From assembly GCA_024500155.1 (NCBI GenBank), contig CM044868.1:38698165-38762164 (forward strand): 64,000 bases of DNA, written 5' to 3'. This document shows, piece after piece, positions 1 to 9,219 of this stretch. Position 1 is the stretch's first letter; each line of letters begins with the position of its first letter. The position numbers and the translations under genes are program-made. Below the pieces are notes generated by a model. The model worked only from the letters and a program-made list of their open reading frames with translations, was not told where the DNA came from and did not search any database. This stretch comes from Chenopodium formosanum. Taxonomy: Eukaryota > Streptophyta > Magnoliopsida > Caryophyllales > Amaranthaceae.

Positions 1-156
1 AAATTGCTTCTCGTTACCATACTTTCTTGATGATAAAACTGGTTGCTATATAGGTTGGGTTGAAACACTTAGCTTCCTCTTATTCTAATCAACTAACACC
101 AACCACCAAACTCAATTAAGAAACAATTATCATTTAATTCGAATTAAGGTTTAAGG

Positions 157-157
<1 letters not shown>

Positions 158-182
<25 letters not shown>
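158..182. repeat. Poly-A run
   Basis: Uninterrupted run of about 25 A. No adjoining reading frame or target duplication shows it to be the tail of a LINE or SINE. Treated as a simple repeat. Confidence 0.8.
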
Positions 183-187
<5 letters not shown>

Positions 188-1373
188 TCCTCATTCCCAA
201 TAATTCGAATACATAAAATATTGATTGATAAACAACCAAAATTCATATACTTAAACAAACAATCAAAAATAAAAAAAAAAAAATATCCCCATTAACTGCT
301 ACTCACAAAGGGAAGAAAGAAATGAGTAGCACTTGGCCTGGAAAACAATAGAAATCATAAGGTTGTTGAACAACTCTAAAAGATTAGGTGAATAAATTCA
401 AGAATTTTCTCCAAAATGTTAGGATTGCTACCCATAATTACTCCTTGAAGTAAAATAGTTATCCTCATATCCCAAGTGAAAGAATAAATACTCATAACTC
501 CTAAATAACATATGTCAATATTCTCAAGGTTGAACATGTGACAATGTATTTAAGGTCCAACATAACAAGAGTCCTTAATTTTTCAACAAGATCATAACTT
601 CTCAAAACTCCAGCCATAAATTAAAATATATATTCTCAATTCTCCATCCCAAATTAAATAACTTTAATCATAAGAAATGATAAGTCAACAAGCTTAAAAT
701 GTCAAACTTCGATTGATCCGCATTGAGTATCCCTCGACTCATATAATTACTTTCATCATTACTCATCTCTAATCAATTCCTATGCTCACCTCTCTTGGGC
801 TCTTGTTCAATTTCGATTCCAATTTAAACTCATACTCAAAGACAAAACATATTTCTCATAATAGATAATATCCCAAATGATTTCATGTTTAAGCTCCTTA
901 ACCATATGCATTAAAATCAATCTCTTTATCCTTGTAACTTGGTGTCTCCATACACAAGTGCACAAAACTCAAATTACTCATTTTTAATATCTAGACAACG
1001 TATCTTAACAACAAATTATCCCAAAAACAATACTCACATTCATGTGATGTTGTGCATCCAATATTTCTTCGAAAATACATCTCAAATAAGACTATTGAAG
1101 CGAATCATCCTAACATAAGCAGTTGAACTCTCAAAATCCTTAACATTCCTCAAAATTCTTGTCATAGAAACTCACAGGGTATAGGTTTAGGGATCCTACA
1201 AGAAAACGGGATTAAATACCAATAGCAAACCCTTCCCATAACCATATAACACAGTTCTTGCAGAAAATTAAGTTCGATATTCAATCAAACAATCTTGATA
1301 GCTCGCATATAATAATTCACATATTACATGTTGTCATCAATAAACATTTAGTCATACAACATGCTTGAACAAC

Positions 1374-1378
<5 letters not shown>

Positions 1379-1461
<83 letters not shown>
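1379..1461. repeat. (TA)n microsatellite
   Basis: About 83 bp of uninterrupted TA dinucleotide. It is self-complementary, could extrude as a cruciform, and its length in an assembly may be unreliable. Confidence 0.95.
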
Positions 1462-1468
<7 letters not shown>

Positions 1469-1612
1469 AGAAAGAAATTAAATTCTAGCCTATATGCTCT
1501 TTCTTCTCCTACCCAAACTCACCAACATGCTTATAAAAGCTTTTAACACATATTTCTTACCTCAATCCTTGCTTTCCTGCAACATGAACAAACTAAAAAT
1601 ATTTTGACTCCC

Positions 1613-1635
1613 TTTTTTTTTTTTTTTTTTTTTTT
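1613..1635. repeat. Poly-T run
   Basis: 23 T in a row. A second T run of about 15 lies at 1,861-1,875, close to the primer-binding site. Read on the minus strand these are A-rich tracts in the retroelement leader. Confidence 0.8.
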
Positions 1636-1900
1636 AAAGAAATTCAAAAATAAGCTTTGAAAAAGACCAAAAAAATTTTGGCTTCTTAAAAAAATAAAAT
1701 TCCAACATCCTTAATAAAAAAAGTCCGGATGTTCTTCATAAAAAAAAATTTGGTCATTCCTAAAATAAAAACAAAAATAAAATTCAAAACGATTTAGTTT
1801 AACACCGTTTAATTAAATAAGCACTTGGCCAAGTTTTAAAACAAAACACTTGAAAATACTTTTTTTTTTTTTTTTAAGTGGTAATAAAATCTCAACCAAA

Positions 1901-1914
1901 GCTCCCAGATACCA
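1901..1914 (-). other. Primer-binding site, tRNA-iMet-like
   Basis: The minus strand reads TGGTATCTGGGAGC three bases after the LTR end (...TTACA). The first seven bases match the 3' end complement of initiator tRNA-Met, the usual primer of Ty3/gypsy chromoviruses; the rest matches imperfectly with one extra base. This marks the LTR at 1,918-5,069 as functioning like a 5' LTR toward lower coordinates. Confidence 0.6.
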
Positions 1915-2612
1915 CTTTGTAACACCCTAGAAATTCCTTTATTTTAAAATACCTGTTTTACCCTGTATAAACTTTAAATAGGAATATCTAAGATATTGCC
2001 GCCACCGTGAAAACGGTTAAGGCAAATATCAAAGATACACAGCGGAAGACTAATTTTAAAAACCTTTCCAAAACAAGTCAACTTGAAAAGTCAACCAACG
2101 AAAGTAAAGTCAAACGAAGTAAAATAAAACCATCCTACAACTTGGAACCATTGTAGGCCCTTATTAAAACCAAACCAACTTTAAAACCTCTGCGTTAGTC
2201 ATGCATGATAATAATATCATAAATAATTAAAGCATTAAACACATCATATACTAATAGAAACTAGCATGATTCGCTCTTCACCCATGCCCATTCATGAATA
2301 TGCTTCATCACCTGAAAACCTCCTCACTACTTGTCTCCACTACTCGCCATTAGAAAATGGGTCGTCGTAGGGCCAAAGTAAAGACATGTCCAAACACACA
2401 AACATACACAATCAACAAAGCTGAGTACATAAGCGTAATTAAACACACTAACATGCTTTCACCTATCAACACACCCTTACCTCATTGCACCTGTTCACAA
2501 ACACACCAATCAACACAACAAAATGACTAGACCCTAATTATTCATTTTGCATTGATTACGCATCGAACGGGTTTCCACCTATGAACCTCCCCCAAATAAA
2601 TTTGAGGTTAAC

Positions 2613-2635
2613 TGGCACGGGAGCTAACCGTGCCA
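2613..2635. other. Perfect stem-loop in LTR
   Basis: TGGCACGG, a 7-nt loop (GAGCTAA), then CCGTGCCA: an 8-bp perfect inverted repeat, unusually GC-rich for its surroundings. Role unknown; it lies in the transcribed part of the LTR. Confidence 0.5.
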
Positions 2636-2751
2636 ACGACAAACCACACAAAGGTGGCGGAATTCCAGCGCATAATAATAAATAATAAAAAAGGAATATA
2701 CAGCGCCCTGTACTCCATTGGAAGTTATGGTTAAATATAAAACCCCATAAA

Positions 2752-2765
2752 CCCCCCCCCCCCCC
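2752..2765. repeat. Poly-C run
   Basis: 14 C in a row (14 G on the element's sense strand) inside the LTR. Simple repeat; a likely sequencing-error site. Confidence 0.85.
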
Positions 2766-2980
2766 TCATTGTTCATACTCAAGGTATATACGTTCCAAGA
2801 GTTTTGGTGCGTAATCTCTTTCACTTTACGTTATTTATATATTATTAGACTTGGTGATGACTCTCAAAGCATAATAAGTCAATCAACAATAATTATTCAA
2901 TCAACACACATACCAATTTAAGTTCTTGAATAATTAGTGTCCACATATTATTTATTGTTGAATCCTTTTTAATTCTACCT

Positions 2981-3060
2981 CAGTGTCAAAGACACCTTAA
3001 ACGCATAAAGCGCCAAAAATCCTATCCCTCGGTGTTAAAAACACCTTAAGGGCACAAAGG
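2981..3060. repeat. Two tandem units, each with a stem-loop
   Basis: Two diverged copies of a roughly 49-bp unit. The first contains GTGTC-AAA-GACAC (2,983-2,995), the second GGTGTT-AAA-AACACC (3,031-3,045). Both keep a perfect stem although bases differ on both arms. They lie inside the LTR. Confidence 0.6.
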
Positions 3061-4811
3061 CACCAACATACAATTTATTCCTTGTGTACATAGACTCTTA
3101 TATAGCTCCTTCCTCATGCTTAAAGCATCAATAAAAATTATTTGAACCATAATAAAATTCCTTTTTAATATTCTAACATAATTAAACATGTAGTTTAATT
3201 AATCATGCATTTTAACATGCCATAAATAAAAGTGTGGTTCAATCACAACATGCCCAAAATATAATTTTCCAACCATAAACCATCACAAATAATTCATGCT
3301 TCACAATTCAATCACCAACACCATAAATTCACAATTCCATACATAAACTTTAGCATGATACTACTTGTAATTGATTGAAATCAAGTCTAGCATGATTCTA
3401 CATCATCAAAATATGCTAAGTACGCGAACGTACCTCAAATAAGCTCTTAAAATAACCGAGTACTCTACAATAATTCTCGAACCAAGTCTCCTACATAAAG
3501 GGACAATAATACTATATTAATTACCCTTGTATACACAATTTTCAGCAACTTAAACTCATTTAAATAAATTATAATAATATGAAAATTATTTTAAAACCCC
3601 TAATTAATCTCCTTTTTAATGGATAATCACATCTTTTATTAAAAATCACAATTATACTACTTTAAATAAAATTCCAACATTTTAATCTAATCAAAAATCC
3701 TTTAAAACTTCATCAAAATACATCTTTATACTTAAATTATCCATAGAAACATTAAATTATCTCTTACCCCTTTTAAACTCAAAGATAAAATTTAAAGCAT
3801 AAAAAAAAAAACTTCGTTAAAAATCAAAAATTGCCCGAAAATCATATTTAGAGGCTGAATTTGGCCACGAGAGGGTAGTGCTAACTACCAAAGGAAGTGA
3901 GTCTTTCTTAAAAAGTTGTTTCCACTCGAAAAACACTAGTTTTTTTATCAAAATCGGAGGAGTTTAGAACCTGATCGGGATTAAAACGAGATTAATATTA
4001 ACGAACGGAAATCTAATTATTAAAACATGAATTTGCGTGTTCATATAAAAATTCCAGCATACTTTTTAAGGCTTAAACCCCTTAAATAAAATCTGAAAAT
4101 TATATTAAAACCACTTAAAATATTCTCTACTTATGGGTAATCAACTCCTTTTAATTAATACACAAAAGTAGTATGTAAATAAAAATTCCAGCATTATTCC
4201 ATTAACAAAAACCCATTAAAATTTCATTAAAACTTCATAAAGATACAATCTTTAAGCTTTATTACCACTTACAATCAATGGGTATATAAAACCCCCAAAT
4301 TGATTGTAAGTTAGAACCCTAAAAATCAACACTTTAATAATTAAAACCCTAACTTATAATTTTATGAAATCTGAAAATAAAACACTTTATTATTTAAAAT
4401 TTACAATCTTTAATCATCAAAACATAATTATAATACTAATCAAACATACTTTGAATAATTAAAACCAAAACCCATAAATAAAATCATCAAAATAGCTAGA
4501 ATGAAAAGAGGAGAGAAAAGGGAAGAAAACCGCCGGTGATTGTTGGGGTGGCTGCAGCCGCCGGCTGCTGGTGGTTGACGGAAGGTGGTCGTCCGACAAG
4601 GTGGTCCGGTGGCTGGACGGTGACGTGGCAATGGGTTCATGGAACCCACCCATGGACCTCACGTAAGGGGAACAAGAAAAAAAAATGGAAGTAAGGGAAA
4701 AAGAAGGAAAAAGAAAGAAAAAGGGAAAGGGCAAAAGAAAAGAAAAAATAAGGAGAAACTAACCTTTTGACTTGTTGACTTTGTGTGGGAAAATTTTGGG
4801 GATAAATGAAG

Positions 4812-4819
4812 TATTTATA
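4812..4819 (-). promoter_or_regulatory. TATA box of the LTR promoter
   Basis: TATAAATA on the minus strand, about 250 bp downstream of the LTR start at 5,069. That is the expected position for the U3/R boundary of a chromovirus LTR. Confidence 0.6.
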
Positions 4820-5070
4820 GTATAGAGTAGGTTAGGGTAGGTTTGGGCTTCATAAAAATAATGGACTTAAATGATGAAGTAGGTGGCCCAAAAGTAAAAA
4901 TAAGATGATTGGGTTCAATAAAGATGGGTTACGTTTGGATTGAATACTTATTGACCCAAATATAAATACTTGCTTTATTTATAATTCAATAATTAAAATA
5001 GTTTGACCCAAAATATATTATAATTAAATAAATAATTTATAAAATACATTAAAAATACGGGGTATTACAG

Positions 5071-5082
5071 TCTACCCCTCTT
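5071..5082 (-). other. Polypurine tract
   Basis: AAGAGGGGTAGA on the minus strand ends two bases before the LTR start (TGTAATACC). This is the plus-strand primer position of an LTR retroelement. It shows that the internal region feeding this LTR lies at higher coordinates. Confidence 0.75.
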
Positions 5083-5087
5083 AAAAG

Positions 5088-5107
5088 AAGTTTCGTCCCC
5101 AAAACTT
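5088..5107 (-). other. Stem-loop just upstream of the polypurine tract
   Basis: Minus strand: AAGTTT, loop TGGGGACG, AAACTT. A 6-bp perfect stem, extendable by a T-G wobble, 5 nt from the polypurine tract. A related stem-loop sits at 5,534-5,553 and an analogous one in the other retroelement at 42,879-42,898. Confidence 0.55.
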
Positions 5108-5230
5108 AGGTATGAAAACAAGAAAAAGCTCGCTTGAAAACGAATAAATGTTTGTAAAATCTGAAAATTTCCTTAATATTTTTAGTTGCTGTACTTTTGT
5201 GATACTTCCTTTCTACCTCATCTATTCATT

Positions 5231-5455
5231 CACACACAAACTAGTGTGTAAAGTAACCAACTTGCTGACCTTCTTACACAAAATAATGTGTAAGATAACA
5301 ACTTTACTAACAAACTTACACAAAATAATGTGTAAACTATTAGACTATCTAACAAACTCACACTAACATTAGTGTAAGGATCAACTTTGGTAATAAACTT
5401 ACATATCTCAGTGAGTAAAATAATCAAACTTATCAACTGAATCAGTGTAAAACTG
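5231..5455. repeat. 42-bp minisatellite in retroelement tail
   Basis: About five to six diverged units spaced near 42 bp. Most carry an inverted repeat: 5,273-5,280 pairs with 5,287-5,294 (8 bp, CTTACACA/TGTGTAAG), 5,316-5,322 with 5,329-5,335, and 5,360-5,366 with 5,369-5,375. The outermost units are degenerate. It lies between the pol relic and the LTR, where Ty3/gypsy elements often carry tandem repeats. Reading frames across it (5,148-5,436) are by-products of the repeat. Confidence 0.75.
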
Positions 5456-5505
5456 ACGAAAAAGCACTTTATAATGCCAAAAGTCTAAAAAAAGCGCGTA
5501 ATTCT

Positions 5506-5553
5506 ATCGCACTCTAGCCCGCTTAAAGAAAACGAGTTACGCCCCCGTAACTC
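5506..5553 (-). repeat. Second copy of the hairpin plus purine-tract module
   Basis: The minus strand contains a perfect stem-loop, GAGTTACG-GGGG-CGTAACTC (5,534-5,553), followed by TTTCTTTAAGCGGGCTAGAG. This lines up with the hairpin and polypurine tract at 5,071-5,107. The end-of-element module therefore seems duplicated, with the 42-bp minisatellite between the copies. Confidence 0.5.
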
Positions 5554-6169
5554 CACTTAATTCAACTTTAGAGTTATGTTGTTCTCTTTCTCATTCCATC
5601 CTTGGTAAAATCATAATACTTCTCTATATTCATTCCTTGTTGCTAGTACCAAAAATCTCATCAATTCCTTACTCATCACACCAAAAATATTCAATTTCCA
5701 TTTATGCCATCTTTTACCAATCCTCTAGTAAAAGTATGAAGCACTTGCTATCCAAAACCTTGATTTTGTTTAGCTTTCTCTTGATTCAAATTATTACACC
5801 CATTAGTTTCCTTTGCAACTCATACCTTTAGTCATTGTTCTTTCACAATGACTTATAAGAACGTCTTATACCTTACCAAGGTCTAATAATATGCCAAGTT
5901 ATTCGCCAATTTACCAATTCTATGCAAATTCATAAATTTCTATAAACTTAAGCTCATATTTCTTGCTTCTCTATAACTTTACTTGCTTGGAGACCTAAAA
6001 CGATCTTCTCACTAATGTTCTACGACATAGCGAACTATTCTGGTTCTTTCTGTACCAACCTCAAAATGTTGCCATGCTAATGTTGGCTTACTTGTATGGT
6101 GACTTTGTGTTTGTTTTCACTTCAATGTTAACTTTACATCCTTTTTGAAACTGAATACACATGCTCTTT
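5554..6169 (-). other. Decayed 3' end of pol and downstream spacer
   Basis: Between the integrase relic and the tail module. By position it should encode the integrase C-terminal part and chromodomain. Every frame is full of stops and I could not recognise those domains. No gene is supported here. Confidence 0.4.
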
Positions 6170-6510
6170 ACATGACCTCCAACGTCCAATATTCCTTTTG
6201 TTTGTCCATTTATTACTTGGTGGATGTTGTAATCGTACTCAATGTATTACCAAAGTTATCCTGTATACCTTCTAGGATCTTGAAAGAAACTAAATATCTC
6301 TATCTAATATAATATTCTTAGGAACTCCATGTAGCCTCACAACAAATTAATGTCAGCCTTCGCAAGTTGCTCAATCCTCCAAGTTTCCTTCATCAGTTTT
6401 TAAACATCGAGGATTTAGACAATCTATGCATCACAATTCAAATGAATCAATCACTCTAAACCATCAATAACCTTTATCGAGTCCTTTTACAAGTTGTCCT
6501 TTCATTTCAC
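6170..6510 (-). pseudogene. Integrase relic of Ty3/gypsy pol
   Basis: Conceptual reading of the minus strand, with stops and frame changes, gives recognisable integrase core pieces: LHGVPKNIILDRDI near 6,290-6,335, then FLSRS, and after a frame change a short stretch matching the region before the last catalytic glutamate (6,190-6,230). There the expected glutamate codon reads lysine. A weak match to the start of the core (VIDGL) lies near 6,470-6,490. The enzyme would join element cDNA to host DNA; this copy is dead through several stops, frameshifts and loss of an active-site residue. It follows RNase H in the order expected for gypsy-type pol. Best guess is a chromovirus (Tekay/Del). Confidence 0.7.
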
Positions 6511-6724
6511 TTTTCTGCCATTATATTTCATTTCAACTTTTTACTCTTGAATGTATATTCAAGCTTTTATCTCCATGACCAATAAAATAGTATATCCTCT
6601 TACGAATTCGACCAAAATTCACATTCTCTTCTTGATTTTTCTTCATTTCCTCTAATATTTTTTATCTCGAACTCTAGTTATCTCTACATTTTCTTTACCC
6701 CTTTTTTTTAACACTTTTGAGGAG

Positions 6725-6985
6725 GTTAATTTCTTTCTTTCCTATTTACTTTATATCAATCCACCACATTACCTTCCCATTCAATGATATTAAATGTTTT
6801 ACCCATATTCCGTTAACACTTCCAATCATTTTTGTGCTACATATTTAAATCCTTGTGTGTGAGAGTCTACTTCAAACTTTAAACTTCATTCAAATAACCA
6901 TGTTTCCATACAAAATTTATTTCACATTTATTACTCCCCATGAACTCTCTATTTCCTCCATTATTACATTCACTTGTCTATAATC
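6725..6985 (-). pseudogene. RNase H relic of Ty3/gypsy pol
   Basis: The minus strand, read across frames, gives THKDLNM near 6,860-6,890 and then LEVLTEYG, followed by a degraded tail with GNVVD near 6,765. These correspond to the C-terminal part of the retroelement RNase H domain and the linker to integrase. Stops interrupt every frame. It lies between the reverse transcriptase relic (higher coordinates) and the integrase relic (lower), preserving RT-RNaseH-INT order. The integrase zinc-finger region expected at about 6,510-6,725 is not recognisable. Confidence 0.6.
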
Positions 6986-6989
6986 CTCT

Positions 6990-7475
6990 CGAATCTATCA
7001 AAATCTTCCACACCGTTGTCCAACTTAAACCTCAACAACAATTGTTTTATCACGGAGTCCATAATTCACCGCTTCTATCCCTATTACATCAAAATTTTCT
7101 CTTATCGCAAGGTTTCCCGAAATGGTCTTTTTTCAATCACAACTCACACTCGGGAAAAACTTGCGTGCATTTGCTTCTCTCTAAGAATCAACACATTTTA
7201 TTTTAGATGTTCACATCGTCCTTTCCTTCCCATTCTTAGAATTCACCAAAATACCTTCAATGAAAATAATGAATTCCATAAGTCCATGGAAATTATAGGT
7301 GATTCATTATCCCAAAAGGCAAAAATGAAAACTCGAATCGTCCAAACCTTGTCATAAGCGCCAAATTCTAAATATCCTCTTTCGAATATTTTTACTTAGT
7401 AGTTCTATCCTCAAGTCTAATATCGAAATTATATTTTCTCCTTTCATTTGATCAAACAAATCGTCGCTTTAAAGA
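6990..7475 (-). pseudogene. Reverse transcriptase relic of Ty3/gypsy pol
   Basis: Pieces read from the minus strand: LFDQMKGENIISILDLR (about 7,410-7,465), FMDLWNS (near 7,280), GILVNSK (near 7,230) and ILREKQMHASFS (near 7,160-7,190), in the order of a gypsy-type reverse transcriptase palm. In the catalytic box the paired aspartates are lost: the sequence reads IEGILVNSK. Stops and frame shifts are frequent. The relic stops at about 7,498 where satellite DNA begins, so the N-terminal part of the domain, protease and gag are missing on this side. Open frames on the opposite strand (6,940-7,357) are shadows of this relic. Confidence 0.75.
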
Positions 7476-8099
7476 AAAGGATAATTATACTTCTTTGTCA
7501 AACAAAGCTTTTTGAACCAAATGAAAGTCAAACACATTAAAACAAATCTTTAAAAATCAAATGAAAGTCAAACACATTCAAACAAAGTTTTTTAAATCAA
7601 ATGAAAGTCAAACACATTCAAACAAATCTTTTTAAATCATATGAAAGTCAAACACATTCAAACATAGCTTTTTGAATCAAATGAAAGTCAAACACATTTA
7701 AACAAAGCTTTTTGAATCAAATGAAAGTCAAACACATTCAAATAAATCTTTTTGAATCGAAATAAAGCCAAACACATTCAAACAAAGCTTTTTGAATCAA
7801 GTGAAAGTAAAACAAATTCAAACAAAGATTTTTGAATCAAATGAATGTCAAACACATTTAATCAAGTCTTTTTAAAGCATACGAAAGTCAAACACATTTA
7901 AACGAAGCTTTTTTGAATAAAATGAAAGTCAAACACATTCAAATAATTAATTTTGAATCGAAATAAAGTCAAACACATTCAAACAAAGCTTTTTGAATCA
8001 AATGAAAGTAAAACCTTTTCAATCAAAGCTTTTTGAATCAAATGAATGTAAAACACATTCAAACAAAGTTTTTTGAATAAAAAGAAAGTCAAACACATT

Positions 8100-9100
8100 C
8101 AAACAAATCTTATTTGATCAAAATAAAGTCAAACACATTCAAATATCTTTATGAATCAAATGAAAGTCAAACATATTTAAACAAAGCTTTTTGAATCAAC
8201 TGATAGTCAAACACATTCAAACAAAGATTTTTGAATCAAAAGAAAGTCAAACACATTCAAACAAGCTTTTTGAATCAAATGAAAGTCAAACACATTCAAA
8301 TAAATCTTTTAAAATTAAATGAAAGTCAAACACGTTCAAACAAAGTAATTTGAATCAATTGAAAGTCATACACATTTAAACAAATCTTTTTAAATCATAT
8401 GATAGTCAAACACATTCAAACATAGCTTTTAGAACCAAATGAAATTAAAACACATTTAAACAAAGTTTTTTAAATCAAATGATAGTCAAACACATTCAAA
8501 TAAATCTTTTTGAATCAAAATAAAGTCAAACACATTCAAACAAAGCTTTTTGAATCAAATGAAAGTCAAACACATTCAAACAAAGCTTTTTAAATCAAAT
8601 GAAAGTCAAACATATTCAAACAAAGCTTTTTGAATCAAATGAAAGTCAAACACATTCAAACATAGCTTTATGAATCAAATGTAAGTCAAACACATACAAA
8701 CAAATCTTTTTAAATCATATGAAAGTCAAACACATTCAAACATAACTTTTTGAATCAAATGAAAGTTAAACACATTTAAACAAAGCTATTTCTAATCAAA
8801 TGAAAGTCAAACACATTTAAATAAATCTTTTTGATTCGAAATAAAGTCAAAAACAGTCAAACAAAGCTTTTTTAAACCAATGAAAGCCAAACACATTTTA
8901 ACAAAGCTTTTTGAATCAAATGAAAGTCAAACACATTTAGATAAAGCTTTTTGAATCAAAAGAAAGTCAAACATATTCAAACAAAATTTTTTGGATCGAA
9001 ATACAATCAAATACATTTAAACAAAGCTTTATGAATCAAGAGAAAGTCAAACACGTTCAAACAATTTTATTTTTATCGAAAAAAGTTAAAATACATTCAA
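8100..9100. repeat. Paralogous empty site of the 21,169 LTR insertion
   Basis: 8,337-8,491 matches the DNA left of the LTR (21,014-21,168), and 8,487 onward matches the DNA right of it (28,552 to about 29,000). The match includes a rare one-base-longer monomer (8,790 and 28,855 regions) and AAAACAGT. CAAAC at 8,487-8,491 is single here and duplicated around the LTR. Confidence 0.8.
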
Positions 9101-9219
9101 AAAAATGTTTTTGAATTAAAAGAAAGTCAAACACATTCAAACAAAGTTTTTTAAATCAAATGAAAGTCAAACACATTCAAACAAATCTTTTTAAATCATA
9201 TGAAAGTCAAACACATTCA

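Larger units (their letters stand above)
1..1917 (-). other. Non-coding retroelement leader or decayed internal region
   Basis: No convincing coding region is visible on either strand. On the minus strand this DNA lies directly downstream of an LTR end and a primer-binding-site-like motif (1,901-1,914), so by position it should be the 5' leader and gag part of a Ty3/gypsy element. I could not recognise gag residues. It is AT-rich and broken by homopolymer runs and a long TA microsatellite. It may be heavily mutated, or the leader of a non-autonomous copy. Confidence 0.4.
1918..5069 (-). mobile_element. Long LTR of a Tekay/Del-like Ty3/gypsy element
   Basis: The minus strand starts TGTAATACCCCG at 5,069 and ends GGGTGTTACA at 1,918. 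The 3,152-bp length and TGTAA...TTACA ends fit the long LTRs of plant chromoviruses of the Tekay/Del lineage. A TATA box lies about 250 bp into it, so U3 is short and R-U5 long. A polypurine tract abuts the 5,069 side and a primer site abuts the 1,918 side. It is therefore neither an ordinary terminal LTR nor a solo LTR, but looks shared between two tandem internal regions. Small reading frames at 4,440-4,734 lie inside it and are not regarded as genes. Confidence 0.75.

Noticed and set aside
4440..4734. Minus-strand frames of 69 and 91 codons in the long LTR, and the 66-codon frame at 2,624-2,824
   Set aside because: Low-complexity, inside the transcribed non-coding part of the LTR, with no recognisable domain.
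6940..7357. Plus-strand frames of 88 and 127 codons
   Set aside because: They are antisense shadows of the reverse transcriptase and RNase H relic on the minus strand.
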